Positions 50,291 to 59,353 of a stretch of DNA of 64,000 nucleotides are shown piece after piece; positions within the stretch are counted from its first letter, which is position 1; the number at the start of each line of letters is the position of its first letter. Location of the stretch: positions 56,315,321 to 56,379,320 of the forward strand of contig NC_059075.1 of the NCBI RefSeq assembly GCF_020497125.1, written 5' to 3'. The position numbers were made by a program, and so were the translations under genes. Under the pieces are notes generated by a model. It was given only the letters and a program-made list of their open reading frames with translations, ran no database searches and was not told the origin of the DNA. The DNA comes from Mauremys mutica (lineage: Eukaryota > Chordata > Testudines > Geoemydidae).

Positions 50291-50942
50291 CATTTGTTGA
50301 TACTGTTTTGTATATATCAATGGATCCACACTAGTATCTCTAGGGGCATGTCAAACTATATGTTCTTAGCATGTGAACTATGTAGCTGAATGGTCAGATA
50401 CCTTTTAAGATTACTTTCTTTGCTGAGATGCTTAGTTCATAGTATATTTTTAAAATGACGCTGTCAAAGTAACTTCATGCATGAATTTTATGAAGGATCT
50501 GTGGGAAAATGTCTCATGAAAAATCTTAAGCACTGGTCTAATTGACACAAAGTCCTAGAGCTGTGCTTGTATCATAGAAACTGATGCATAAGAAAGACAG
50601 TAAAACAAAGACTGTTTTGAGGTAGAAACACAGTAAATGGAGAGGAGGCAAAAAAATATTTGCCAATGGAAAAGGGAGGGAATGTCCCTTTCAGACATAT
50701 AAAAGGAAAGGTCAAACAATGGAGAGTTTGATATTCTATGTAAATATCCTTCTGAGATTATTGTTTTTATGTGCATGAAGCAATGCAAGTAAAAGGCAGA
50801 ATGCTAATTATTTTGTTCTGTTAAAAAGACTTGTCATGAGTTGAGCTCTGAGAGAAAATGCAAGACTAATCAGTGAACATTTGAGCACACACTGTTTTTT
50901 CCCTTTAATGTTTATCCTTGTGTATTGTGTGTGTGCACTTAT

Positions 50943-51060
50943 TGATGGTATTCCAAAGTAACTCTTTGAAAGAAATATTTTTGTCTTTAGATATGTGCAA
51001 CATATTGCCTTTTTACCAATTCATGCAGCTTAAGGCATAATTCTGGGAGTTGCAAGATTC
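50943..51060 (+). repeat. Unassigned intronic repeat, member 1
   Basis: This segment resembles 58729-58840. Both contain the 23-bp identical block GAAATATTTTTGTCTTTAGA-TAT, preceded by GTATTC-AAAG-AACT and followed by a TTTTACCAAT block. I recognise no family. It may be a fragment of an old repeat or an intronic duplication. Confidence 0.55.
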
Positions 51061-51502
51061 TAGTATGAGGGAGTAGCACAAAATGCATGAATGCTTGAAA
51101 AATCTGTAAAATCTTTAATCCAAAAAAGGGTGCTTTCTTAATTCTGATTCATGGTAGAGATTTTTGAGGGGTGGGGGCGGGGGAAGCTTTTACAAGACAA
51201 GGAGAGAAAAACAAATAAGTAGGTGACTTGAAATAGTCTGTGATAAGAACATAGCAAAGCAGAACTGCAGGCTAGTTAGAAGACCATGCTGACAGGAGCA
51301 GCAGAAGTACTAGGAAACTGTATGATAGGCTTGTCACCATAAATGATAAAGCAGTTTATCTACTTATTTAAAGATCTATGTATTTAGTTCAGTTTTTATA
51401 TCCTAGGTGGTTATTGGAGGTTCAGATGAAATGATTGAAGCAATATATAGTGAAGGAAGTAAAACGAATGTTGTTTATTTTTCCCTTTTCATTTTTCCAA
51501 AG

Positions 51503-51552
51503 GTTGTCCACAATTGCACAGTGATGCTGAAGTGGCTGAAGATGGCTTTCAA
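51503..51552 (+). CDS. SPRED1: SPRED1 exon 4 (start of linker)
   Basis: A short exon of 50 bp. Its first two bases complete the Gly codon split from exon 3, giving GCP then QLHSDAEVAEDGFQ. Human SPRED1 reads GCPTSKNEAEGADDLQ at this place, so only the ends and the acidic character are shared, as expected for the weakly conserved linker after the EVH1 domain. The acceptor is TTTTTCCAAAG and the donor is CAA|GTAAGT, both good. The exon ends in phase 0, as the human one does. The following exon, which should begin near A-N-E-E-D and encode the serine-rich linker, was not found in the remaining 12 kb. Confidence 0.88.
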
Positions 51553-51884
51553 GTAAGTGTGTTAGCTTTATACCACTCACATAATTTAGAGCAAATGACG
51601 ATTGACTTCTGTAATTTTATTTTGCCACTTCTTCCTAGTACTTATAGTATTTTAAGTTTAGTTAAAGTGAGTTTCCTAGATTCATTATTTTGGAAAGTAG
51701 TTTATAATCCAGCCCATCTCATATCTTTGTAATACATATTAAACAAGGAGATGGTTTGCCATTTTAAAAGTCCAAAAGTTTGTTGTCTGTTCCAGAGGAA
51801 CATAGGTCCTGTTAAAACGAAGTCTGATCCTCTGGTAACATTTAAAGAAAAGCAGAGGAGCCAGGGTCTTTCAAAAATATACAG

Positions 51885-52064
51885 TTCTTCTTCGAGTGAT
51901 TGCTCCTATGCATTCCATGTAGGTGTGCGCGCCGCGCGTGCACGGCTCTCCGGAACATTTTTACCCTAGCAACTCCGGCGGGCCGGCTGGCGCCCCCTGG
52001 AGTGGCGCCGTCAAGGCGCCCTTTATACACCTCAGCCGGCCCGTCCGCTCCTCAGTTCCTTCTT
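51885..52064. repeat. DIRS copy C left inverted terminal repeat
   Basis: Starts TTCTTCTTCGAGTGATTGCT and ends CTCCTCAGTTCCTTCTT. The complement is found at 57925 onwards. Its outer 41 bases are also complementary to the first half of the internal complementary region. A TATA-like CTTTATACAC lies near 52021-52030 and might serve transcription from the left end; that is inference. Confidence 0.93.
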
Positions 52065-52261
52065 CCCGCCCGTGACGGCCAGTTGGAACAGTGGAGTGCT
52101 CCCTTACCTCCACAACCCTAGTGTTTCTCCATAGTCTAGTGTAGATAGTTTTAGTAGTTAGTTCAGTTCTTGTTGTAGTTATATATATATTTAGTGTTAA
52201 TAGTGTCAATAGTTACGGAATTAGAGGGTTTGCCCCTCTTCTTCCGCCCCGGTGCGGGCTT

Positions 52262-54798
52262 ATGCCCGGAGCACCGGGTTTCAAGCCCTGTGCGGCTTGC
52301 CAGCGGCCTATGCCGGTTAGCGACCCGCACGACTCTTGCCTCCGCTGCCTCGGAGAGTCGCATCGGACAGATAAGTGCTCTATCTGCATAGCCTTTAAAC
52401 CTCGTACGAGGAAAGAGAGAGACTCTAGGCTGAAGCACTTACTGATGGAGTCTGCGCTCCAACCTCCGGCGCCAGCTCCAGCGGCACCGAAAACCGCCTC
52501 GACAAGCAGCGCTCCGACTGCACCGAGCCGCTCCGGCACCGAGCCGGCACCAAAGACCCGGCACCGCTCCCTCTCCCGGGGAGGAAGCACAAGGCGCCGA
52601 AGACGGCTGCCGCAAAACAGCAGCGAAAGCCGTCAGCCCAGCCGCCTCCGACGAAAACGGTGCAGGCTGAGGCAGTGCACGCTAAGTGCACCGCACCGTT
52701 GACTCCGGCGCCGCCTGGCCCGTCGAGTCCGGTTCCGCCCAGCTCCCCGGTGCCCACCGAGGAGGAGCTGAGGATCCCGTCGACGCCGGAGGCGTTCGCG
52801 ACGGCAAGAGAGCTGATCGAGGCGACGGCCCCGTCATATCAGCCGCCGGCACCACTGGTGCGGACATTCAAGTCCCTCGGCAAGCCAGCGATGGTGCGCC
52901 CCTCATCTCCGGGCGACCGTGGCGACCGTGGCTCCAGAATCCGGTCTCGATCCCGGTCTATCTCCCGGCGAAGGTCACCGAGGCACCGCTCCCCATCCCG
53001 CCGTAAATCGCCATCGCGACGCCGCTCAGCGTCCCGGCACCGGTCGCAGTCCCGGCACCGCTCTCCATCGCGGGGCCGGTCGTACTCCCGGCGGCGCTCC
53101 AGGTCCCGGTCACGAAGTCACCGGCACCGCAGCAGGTCCGCGTCCAGGCACCGCGGACATCGGGACTCGCGCAGCCGTTCGAGGCGCCGCAGATCCCGCT
53201 CGAGGTCCGGTTCCCGGCACCGCCGGTCGAGCTCCCGACGTCGCCGGTCGAGCTCCCGCCGCCGCTCCCCTTCTTGGCACCGGAGATCCAGCTCCCGACG
53301 CCGTAGATCTGGCTCCCGGCACCGGAGATCCGGCTCCCGGCACCGTGCGCAGCACAGGTCCCGCTCGCCACTGGACCCCCGAGACGCCCGGCACCGACCC
53401 TCGGCACCGGAGGATCGTCTCACGCCGGCGCTGGACGCCCGCCCAGGCATCGCCACGGCTCCACCCTGGCCCTCCAGGGAACCCTCTGTAGCCTCACCCC
53501 AAGGCAGTGCGGTGGATTTCAGAGCCGGTTCCGTTCCCCCGGATCATGGACCCCAGTATTGGGGACATTGGGTGCCCTGGGCGCAATATGAACAGGGGCC
53601 TCCCCTGCCACCCAGGCAGCCGGGCTCGGCACCATCGGTACCGGTGGCCACCGTTAGTCGAGCCCCCCCGTCCCCACCGACGCAAGCCGCCGCCCACGAC
53701 CCTTCTTTGGGCCAGGACTCGCTGCGGCCAGATCACCAGGTGGGCGAGCACCAGCAGGAGGAGGTGCTCCCGGGCCACTCCTCGTCGTCCTCTCCAGATG
53801 AGGCGGTAGCGGGGGCCTCGCCATCGGGACCCCCGCCCATTGACCTCAGGGCACACCAGGACCTTCTCCGAAGGGTGGCAAAGGCCATTAACTTGCCCAT
53901 AGAGGAGGTGCAAGAAGTCGAGGACCCGATTACGGACGTTGTGGGAGATGACGCCCCTGTCAGAGTGGCGCTCCCGTTCATTCGCACCATTCAGAAGAAC
54001 AGTGCCACTATCTGGCAGTCGCCCTCCTCCGTTGCCCCCACGGCGCGAGGCGTCGAAAGGAAGTATTCCGTCCCGCCCCAGGGCTACGAATACTTGTACG
54101 TCCACCCCACCCCGGACTCGCTGGTGGTCCAATCGGTCAATGACCGCGAACGACACGGTCAACCTGCCGCTGCGCCGAAGGCGAAGGACGCCCGGCGCAT
54201 GGACTTATTAGGGCGTAAAATCTATTCGGCGGGAGGCCTCCAACTCCGTGTCGCCAACCAGATGGCCCTCTTATCCAGATACACTTTTAATATCTTGGGG
54301 TGCCTTGCGAAGTTCACGGAGCTAACCCCTCCGGAATCCCGCCCTGAATTCTCAGCGCTGCTGGAGGAGGGCAAGTTAGCCTCCAGAACACTGATCAAAG
54401 CGGCCGTAGACGCAGCAGACTCAGGGGCTCGAACGGTAGCATCCGGGGTGACGATGCGCCGCATTGCGTGGCTACAATCTTCCACCCTCCCACCTGAGGT
54501 CCAGTACACCCTCCAGGACCTCCCGTTTGACACGAAGGGGCTGTTTTCTGAGAAAACGGATGCCAGAATCCAGTCCCTAAAGGATGGGAGGGTTGCGATA
54601 CGAACTCTGGGTATGCACACGCCGGCCACGCAGAGGCGTTCGTTCCGCCAACAGCCCTACCGTCCCTTCAATCAGGCCAGGTCTCGGCCGTTTAACAACC
54701 GCCGAACGGCCCCCTTCCGCCGTAGACCGTCAGGGGGGCGGCGCAACCAGGCGCAGAACTCGTCCAAGGCTCCGCAAGGCCAAAAGCCGGCCTTTTGA
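52262..54798 (+). CDS. DIRS copy C Gag-like protein (one frame break)
   Basis: Structural or nucleic-acid-binding protein of the element. The first ATG at 52262 opens a frame to 52702 with a CCHC zinc knuckle, CLRCLGESHRTDKC (residues 26-39, spacing C-x2-C-x4-H-x4-C), preceded by another CxxC. The conserved remainder is in another frame, open to 54798, so a one-base indel lies near 52575-52590 in a G-rich stretch. In that second frame, a proline-rich part is followed by an arginine-serine domain (about 52929-53365, some 140 residues) and then a core with HQDLLRRVAKAINLPIEEV, ALPFIRTIQKN and GVERKYSVPPQGYEYL shared with copy A, and a basic C-terminus (RPFNNRRTAPFRRR). The gene ends at TGA 54796-54798, overlapping the RT frame. 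Confidence 0.88.
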
Positions 54799-56721
54799 CG
54801 GGACGCCCGAGGACGGCCCATCACTCTCCCCCCAGGATCCACCCCTTTTGTTTTCCAATCGCCTTGCCCGCTTCCTTCCGGCGTGGTCTGCTATAACATC
54901 GGACAGCTGGGTCCTCAGCACCATCCAGCACGGCTACCGCCTACAGTTTCTTTCGCCCCCCCCCTCCCACCCACCTTCCCCGTCCCTCTTCAGGGACCCC
55001 TCTCACGAGCAAGTCCTCATACAGGAGGTGCAGGCTCTGTTGAGCGTGGGTGCTATCGAGGAGGTGCCTCCCTGCAGGCGGGGCAGGGGATTCTACTCCA
55101 GATATTTCCTCATCCCCAAGGCGAAAGGAGGTCTTCGTCCCATCTTGGACCTCCGGGAGCTGAACAGATACCTCTGCAAGCTCAAGTTTCGGATGGTAAC
55201 CTTGGGGTCCATTATCCCTTCCTTGGATCCGGGAGACTGGTTTGCCGCCCTCGACATGAAAGACGCTTACTTTCATGTGGCGATTTACCCCCCCACAGAC
55301 GCTTCCTGCGCTTCATGGTCAACGCGACCCACTACCAGTTTGCGGTGTTACCCTTTGGCCTCTCCACTGCCCCGAGGGTGTTCACCAAGTGCATGGCGGT
55401 CGTGGCCGCAACTCTCCGTCGTCGCAGAATCCACGTATACCCCTATCTCGACGACTGGCTGATCCGTGGGCGATCTCAAGAACTGGTGACAGCCCAGGTG
55501 TCAGAGATACTGCACCTGTTCCGGTCTCTCGGCCTCCTCGTCAATGCCGAGAAGTCCCAATTACTGCCGACACAGCGATTGGAGTTCATAGGAGCAGTCC
55601 TCGACTCCACCCTCGCCAGGGCCTGCCTCCCTCGTTCTCGACACGAGACAATGGTCTCGCTCATTCGCAGCTTACAAGCCTTCCCTTCCACGACGGCCCG
55701 GTCCTGCCTTCGCCTGCTGGGCCACATGGCTGCGTGCACCTTTGTGACCGCGAACGCGAGGCTGAGGCTCCGTCCGTTCCAGATGTGGCTGACTTCGGTG
55801 TACCGGCCCCACCGCGACCCTCTAGATCTGGTGGTCACGGTCTCGGACCCCACTCTCCAGACGCTCACCTGGTGGCTGCATCAGGAGGTGGTCTGCGCCG
55901 GGGTTCCGTTTCGCCCCCCTCGCCCGTCGGTCACCCTGACCACAGACGCCTCGGCGCTTGGATGGGGGGCTCACATGGGAGACCGGCACACTCAGGGCCT
56001 CTGGTCGGCCCAGGAGCTCTCCCTGCACATCAACGTCAGGGAATTGAGAGCGATCCGCTTGGCTTGTCTCGCCTTTCTTGCACACCTCCGGGACCGCTGC
56101 GTCGCGGTATACACGGACAACACGGCAGCCATGTTCTATCTGAACAAACAGGGCGGGGCCCGATCCTCCCCGCTGTGCAAGGAGGCGATGCTCCTATGGG
56201 ACCTGTGTGTAACCCACTCGATTCGCCTCGAAGCGTTCTTTCTACCAGGGGTGCAGAACACGCTGGCCGACCGTCTGAGCCGGTCTTTCGCTGCCCACGA
56301 GTGGTCCCTTCGCCCCGACGTAGCCCACACCATCTTCCAAAGGTGGGGATTTCCCCAAATAGACCTGTTTGCCTCCAGGACCAACAGGAAGTGCCACAGG
56401 TTCTGTTCATACCAGGGTCGGGCTCCGGACTCCATCTCCGATGCGTTCCTCATGTCCTGGACGGGTCCCCTTCTATACGCCTTCCCGCCGTTCCCGCTAG
56501 TCCACCGAGTACTGCTCAAGCTACGGAGGGACAAGGCTCGCGTCATACTCGTCGCTCCGGCCTGGCCGAGGCAGCACTGGTATACCCTGCTCCTCGAGCT
56601 ATCGATCCGGGATCCCATTCCCCTACCGTTATGGCCGGATCTCATCTCTCAGGACCTCGGCAGGCTTTGTCACCCGAACCTGCAGTCGCTGCATCTTACA
56701 GCCTGGTTCCTGAGTGGTTGA
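54584..56721 (+). CDS. DIRS copy C reverse transcriptase-RNase H (one frame break)
   Basis: Copies the element RNA into DNA and removes the RNA strand. The frame overlaps the end of gag; the first in-frame ATG is 54584, but homology starts near 54800. RT fingers read GFYSRYFLIPKAKGGLRP (about 55085-55140) and FAALDMKDAYFHVAI, the first catalytic Asp being in this ALDMKDAYF box. At a run of seven C (55289-55295) the frame shifts. The continuation has HYQFAVLPFGLSTAPRVF and the active site YLDD at 55444-55455. RNase H follows with TTDASALGWG (about 55939), the NVRELRAI Glu (56030), YTDNTAAMF (56108) and LADRLSR (56263). After RNase H, a LYAFPPFPLVHRVLLKLRR segment (about 56474) lies where DIRS elements carry a Dam-like methyltransferase; a functional methyltransferase is not shown. 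Stop TGA 56719-56721. Confidence 0.93.
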
Positions 56722-57770
56722 CCGACGCGGAGAGGACCTGTTCTGCGGCGGTGCAGCAAGTTCTCCTTGAAAGCAGAAAACCGTCCACACGCTCTACCTA
56801 CCTGGCAAAGTGGAAACGCTTTGCCCTTTGGTGCGATCAGCAAGGTCTTAACCCCTTCTCGACCCCTCTCCAGACGGTCCTTGACTACCTCTGGTACCTG
56901 AAAGGCCAAGGTCTCGCGATCTCGTCCCTGAGGGTACACCTGGCGGCGCTTTCGGCCTTCCGGCCTGCTGTAGATGGTCGCTCCGTGTTTTCCAACCCCA
57001 TGGTTGCCCGCTTCCTCAAGGGGTTGGACCGCCTCTACCCGCAAGTGCGGCCGCCGGCTCCTACGTGGGATCTGAACCTGGCTCTCACCCAGCTGATGCG
57101 CCCGCCCTTCGAGCCCATGGCCTCCTGCTCCCTCCTCCATCTCACCTGGAAGACGGCCTTCCTCGTGGCAATCACATCCGCCAGACGAGTATCCGAACTC
57201 CGCGCCCTGACGGCGGGTCCCCCATATACCGTCTTCCACGCGGACAAAGTGCAGCTTCGGCCACATCCGGCCTTCCTCCCAAAGGTGGTGTCGGCCTTTC
57301 ATCTTAATCAGGAGATCTTCCTCCCGGTCTTCTTTCCAAAGCCGCACGCCTCACCTCGTGAGCAGCAGCTCCACACCCTCGACGTCCGTAGGGCCCTCGC
57401 CTTTTACATTGACCGAACTAAGTCCTTCCGGCGTTCCTCCCAGCTCTTTGTCGCAATTGCGGAGCGCATGAAAGGCGAGCCTGTTTCATCTCAACGGATT
57501 TCTTCCTGGGTGACATCCTGCATACGGGCGTGCTACGAACTTGCTCGCGTCCCCCCGTGCCGGCTCACCGCACACTCGACAAGGGCGCACGCCTCGTCAG
57601 CCGCCTTCCTGGCCCACGTTCCCATCCAGGACATCTGTCGAGCGGCCACCTGGTCTTCCGTCCACACCTTCGCTTCCCATTATGCGTTGGTGCAGCAGTC
57701 CCGAGACGACGCAGCCTTCGGCTCTGCGGTGCTACACTCCGCCACGTCTCATTCCGACCCCACCGCCTAG
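56640..57770 (+). CDS. DIRS copy C tyrosine recombinase
   Basis: Integrase of the element: a phage-type tyrosine recombinase that inserts the circular DNA intermediate without target duplication. The frame is open from 55275, but recognisable recombinase sequence starts near 56640, overlapping the RNase H gene end by about 80 bases in another frame; no convincing ATG was found, so translation may depend on readthrough, frameshifting or a separate message. The N-terminal SAM-like part includes STRSTYLAKWKRFALW. The catalytic set is present: Arg in SARRVSEL (57186-57188), H-x-x-R in LTAHSTRAHA (His 57573-57575, Arg 57582-57584), and the His-Tyr pair in FASHYAL (57678-57683, Tyr nucleophile). 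The stop is TAG 57768-57770. No frame break is seen, so this gene looks functional. Confidence 0.94.
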   Translation, partial: SHLSGPRQALSPEPAVAASYSLVPEWLTDAERTCSAAVQQVLLESRKPSTRSTYLAKWKRFALWCDQQGLNPFSTPLQTVLDYLWYLKGQGLAISSLRVHLAALSAFRPAVDGRSVFSNPMVARFLKGLDRLYPQVRPPAPTWDLNLALTQLMRPPFEPMASCSLLHLTWKTAFLVAITSARRVSELRALTAGPPYTVFHADKVQLRPHPAFLPKVVSAFHLNQEIFLPVFFPKPHASPREQQLHTLDVRRALAFYIDRTKSFRRSSQLFVAIAERMKGEPVSSQRISSWVTSCIRACYELARVPPCRLTAHSTRAHASSAAFLAHVPIQDICRAATWSSVHTFASHYALVQQSRDDAAFGSAVLHSATSHSDPTA

Positions 57771-57785
57771 GTAAGGCTTGGGAAT

Positions 57786-57888
57786 CACCTACATGGAATG
57801 CATAGGAGCAATCACTCGAAGAAGAAAAGACGGTTACTCACCTGTAGTAACTGGTGTTCTTCGAGATGTGTTGCTCCTATCCATTCCA
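57786..57888. repeat. DIRS copy C internal complementary region
   Basis: Two abutting parts. 57786-57826 is the exact complement of the left element end (51885-51925); 57827-57888 is the complement of the right element end (about 58072-58133), starting AAGACGGTTACTCACC. The junction at 57826/57827 equals the joined ends of the element as they would meet in a circle. This is the template used in DIRS replication to complete the ends. It also forms a large hairpin with the right terminal repeat. Confidence 0.93.
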
Positions 57889-57924
57889 GACCCGCCCTCC
57901 TTCCCCACTGTCGGAATAGCCGGC

Positions 57925-58133
57925 AAGAAGGAACTGAGGAGCGGACGGGCCGGCTGAGGTGTATAAAGGGCGCCTTGACGGCGCCACTCCAGGGGGCGCC
58001 AGCCGGCCCGCCGGAGTTGCTAGGGTAAAAATGTTCCGGAGAGCCGTGCACGCGCGGCGCGCACACCTACATGGAATGGATAGGAGCAACACATCTCGAA
58101 GAACACCAGTTACTACAGGTGAGTAACCGTCTT
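57925..58133. repeat. DIRS copy C right inverted terminal repeat
   Basis: Complement of the left repeat over its inner 150 bases (AAGAAGGAACTGAGGAGCGG onwards), but with a longer outer end that replaces the left-end text by CGAAGAACACCAGTTACTAC and GTGAGTAACCGTCTT. This asymmetry, longer right repeat than left, is typical of DIRS elements. The outer end contains CAG|GTGAGT (58116-58124), a consensus splice donor in the sense orientation of SPRED1. Confidence 0.92.
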
Positions 58134-58728
58134 TTTTATTTGCTGACCTGGATGTTATTGTGGTATTGTATACTCTGCTGGCACTGGGCACAATTAAGGT
58201 CGTGGGATTTTTTGTTTGGTTTGTTTTTTTGGCGGTGCAACACAACCTAAGAGAGTTATAGAGGAAACAGTGGGAAAAGCCCAGTCCAAACAGGTTAATC
58301 ATATTGGAAAACTTCAGATAATTTTAAATAAAGCTGGTGCCATAGTTAAAGCTGTCCCTAAACATCTTTTAAAGGTTTTATTGACCCTAGCAACATTACA
58401 GGATTAATTTTTATTTGACTGTTCTTCAGCAATTTCTATAGACGACAATGAGATTAGAGGTTAACAAGCTTCCTTATTCAGACACCATTGAGTACTCTGA
58501 AATTGATATGTAGTAATAACTACCAAGTTATATAATTAAAAACCCATGTCACCTCTGTATAAAGCATAGGTGCTTTTCTTCATTTATAAGTATGCATGTA
58601 AGTCCCAACTACTAATTGTAGCAAATACAAAGAAAATCTTTGGTTACTTTTTTTCCTTTTAAGATATCCCATTTAAAGAAAAGATTTTTTTTTTGTATAT
58701 GCGGTTCTCCTTAAAGACTTCAGACAAC

Positions 58729-58840
58729 TGATAGTATTCTAAAGCAACTTTTTGAAGGAAATATTTTTGTCTTTAGATATTAAATTCTGGTGCTGCACAT
58801 TGCTGTTTTACCAATATACTGAGCTAGAACATAAGATGCA
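58729..58840 (+). repeat. Unassigned intronic repeat, member 2
   Basis: Partner of 50943-51060; shares the block ending TTTTTGTCTTTAGATAT and a following TTTTACCAAT. It lies about 600 bp beyond DIRS copy C, while member 1 lies about 0.8 kb before it. The family is unknown to me. Confidence 0.55.
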
Positions 58841-59004
58841 CAAAATGACAAAGATAAGATTAGCAGACTACCTGCATAATTTGAGGTCCTGGTTAAGAAA
58901 CAAACTACTAGTAAGGGGCTTATATAATTCCAGTGTATAAAAAGGATTGTAATGCAAGTGGATAGGCAAGAGCAATCTAATTTTATAACAAAATAAAATA
59001 GAGA

Positions 59005-59005
<1 letters not shown>

Positions 59006-59037
<32 letters not shown>
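59006..59037. repeat. (CA)16 microsatellite
   Basis: Sixteen uninterrupted CA units. It abuts the GC-rich block that follows. Confidence 0.97.
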
Positions 59038-59040
<3 letters not shown>

Positions 59041-59042
<2 letters not shown>

Positions 59043-59353
59043 GGGGAATCTGTTTCCGCTCACCCCCACCCCCGGTCTGTTACAGCAGAGTTGGCTCAGC
59101 AGAGGAGCTTGGGCTGATGATGGAGCTGGGGACAGAACTGGGAAGGAGGAGGAGCTGGCCTGAGGACAGAGAGTGGAGCTGCAGCTGGGGGCAGAAGAGA
59201 ACTGCAGTTGGGGGTGGAGCGGGGCTGTGTGGTGCTCCCTTCCTGCCTCCCATGGTGGCTGGCTTGGTCCCTGACTAATGTCCCCACCCAAAATATTCCT
59301 TTGTGCCGGCCCCCCCCTCCCAGAGAGGGCACACCCCACAGTCTGGGGACACT
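59041..59353. mobile_element. GC-rich MITE candidate
   Basis: A GC-rich block after the CA repeat, with purine-rich text such as GGAGGAGGAGCTGGCCTGAG and an end CAGTCTGGGGACACTG. The end resembles the hAT terminus GGGGACCACTG seen at 1133, and the whole recalls that element. No target duplication was found. Open frames through it have no known domain. Confidence 0.35.

Larger units (their letters stand above)
51885..58133 (+). mobile_element. DIRS retrotransposon copy C, near-intact
   Basis: A 6.25 kb DIRS-type retrotransposon in SPRED1 intron 4, same strand as the gene. Inverted terminal repeats (51885-52064 and 57925-58133) match almost base for base over about 150 bp. An internal complementary region lies at 57786-57888. 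The order is gag, RT plus RNase H, tyrosine recombinase, as in the DIRS order known from Dictyostelium DIRS-1 and vertebrate relatives. All catalytic motifs are present. Two single-base frame breaks (about 52575-52590 and in the C run at 55289-55295) are the only damage I see. No target duplication flanks it, as usual for recombinase-based integration. It is much more GC- and CpG-rich than the surrounding intron, which points to a recent insertion. Confidence 0.95.

Noticed and set aside
50990..51060. An extra SPRED1 exon after TTTTTGTCTTTAG
   Set aside because: No conserved frame follows and the phase would not join exons 3 and 4, which fit directly.
51783..51884. SPRED1 exon 5 just before the DIRS
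   Set aside because: The text after TGTTCCAG has no reading frame resembling the expected A-N-E-E-D linker.
52262..52702. A host zinc-finger or SR-protein gene
   Set aside because: The knuckle and RS domain lie between DIRS terminal repeats and upstream of RT in a layout shared with copy A.
52425..53456. Long minus-strand open frames in the GC-rich DIRS gag
   Set aside because: They mirror the Arg/Ser/Gly-rich plus-strand gene and result from the lack of stops in GC-rich DNA.
55476..57347. Minus-strand open frames across RT and recombinase
   Set aside because: No known domain, and the plus strand carries clear catalytic motifs in the same place.
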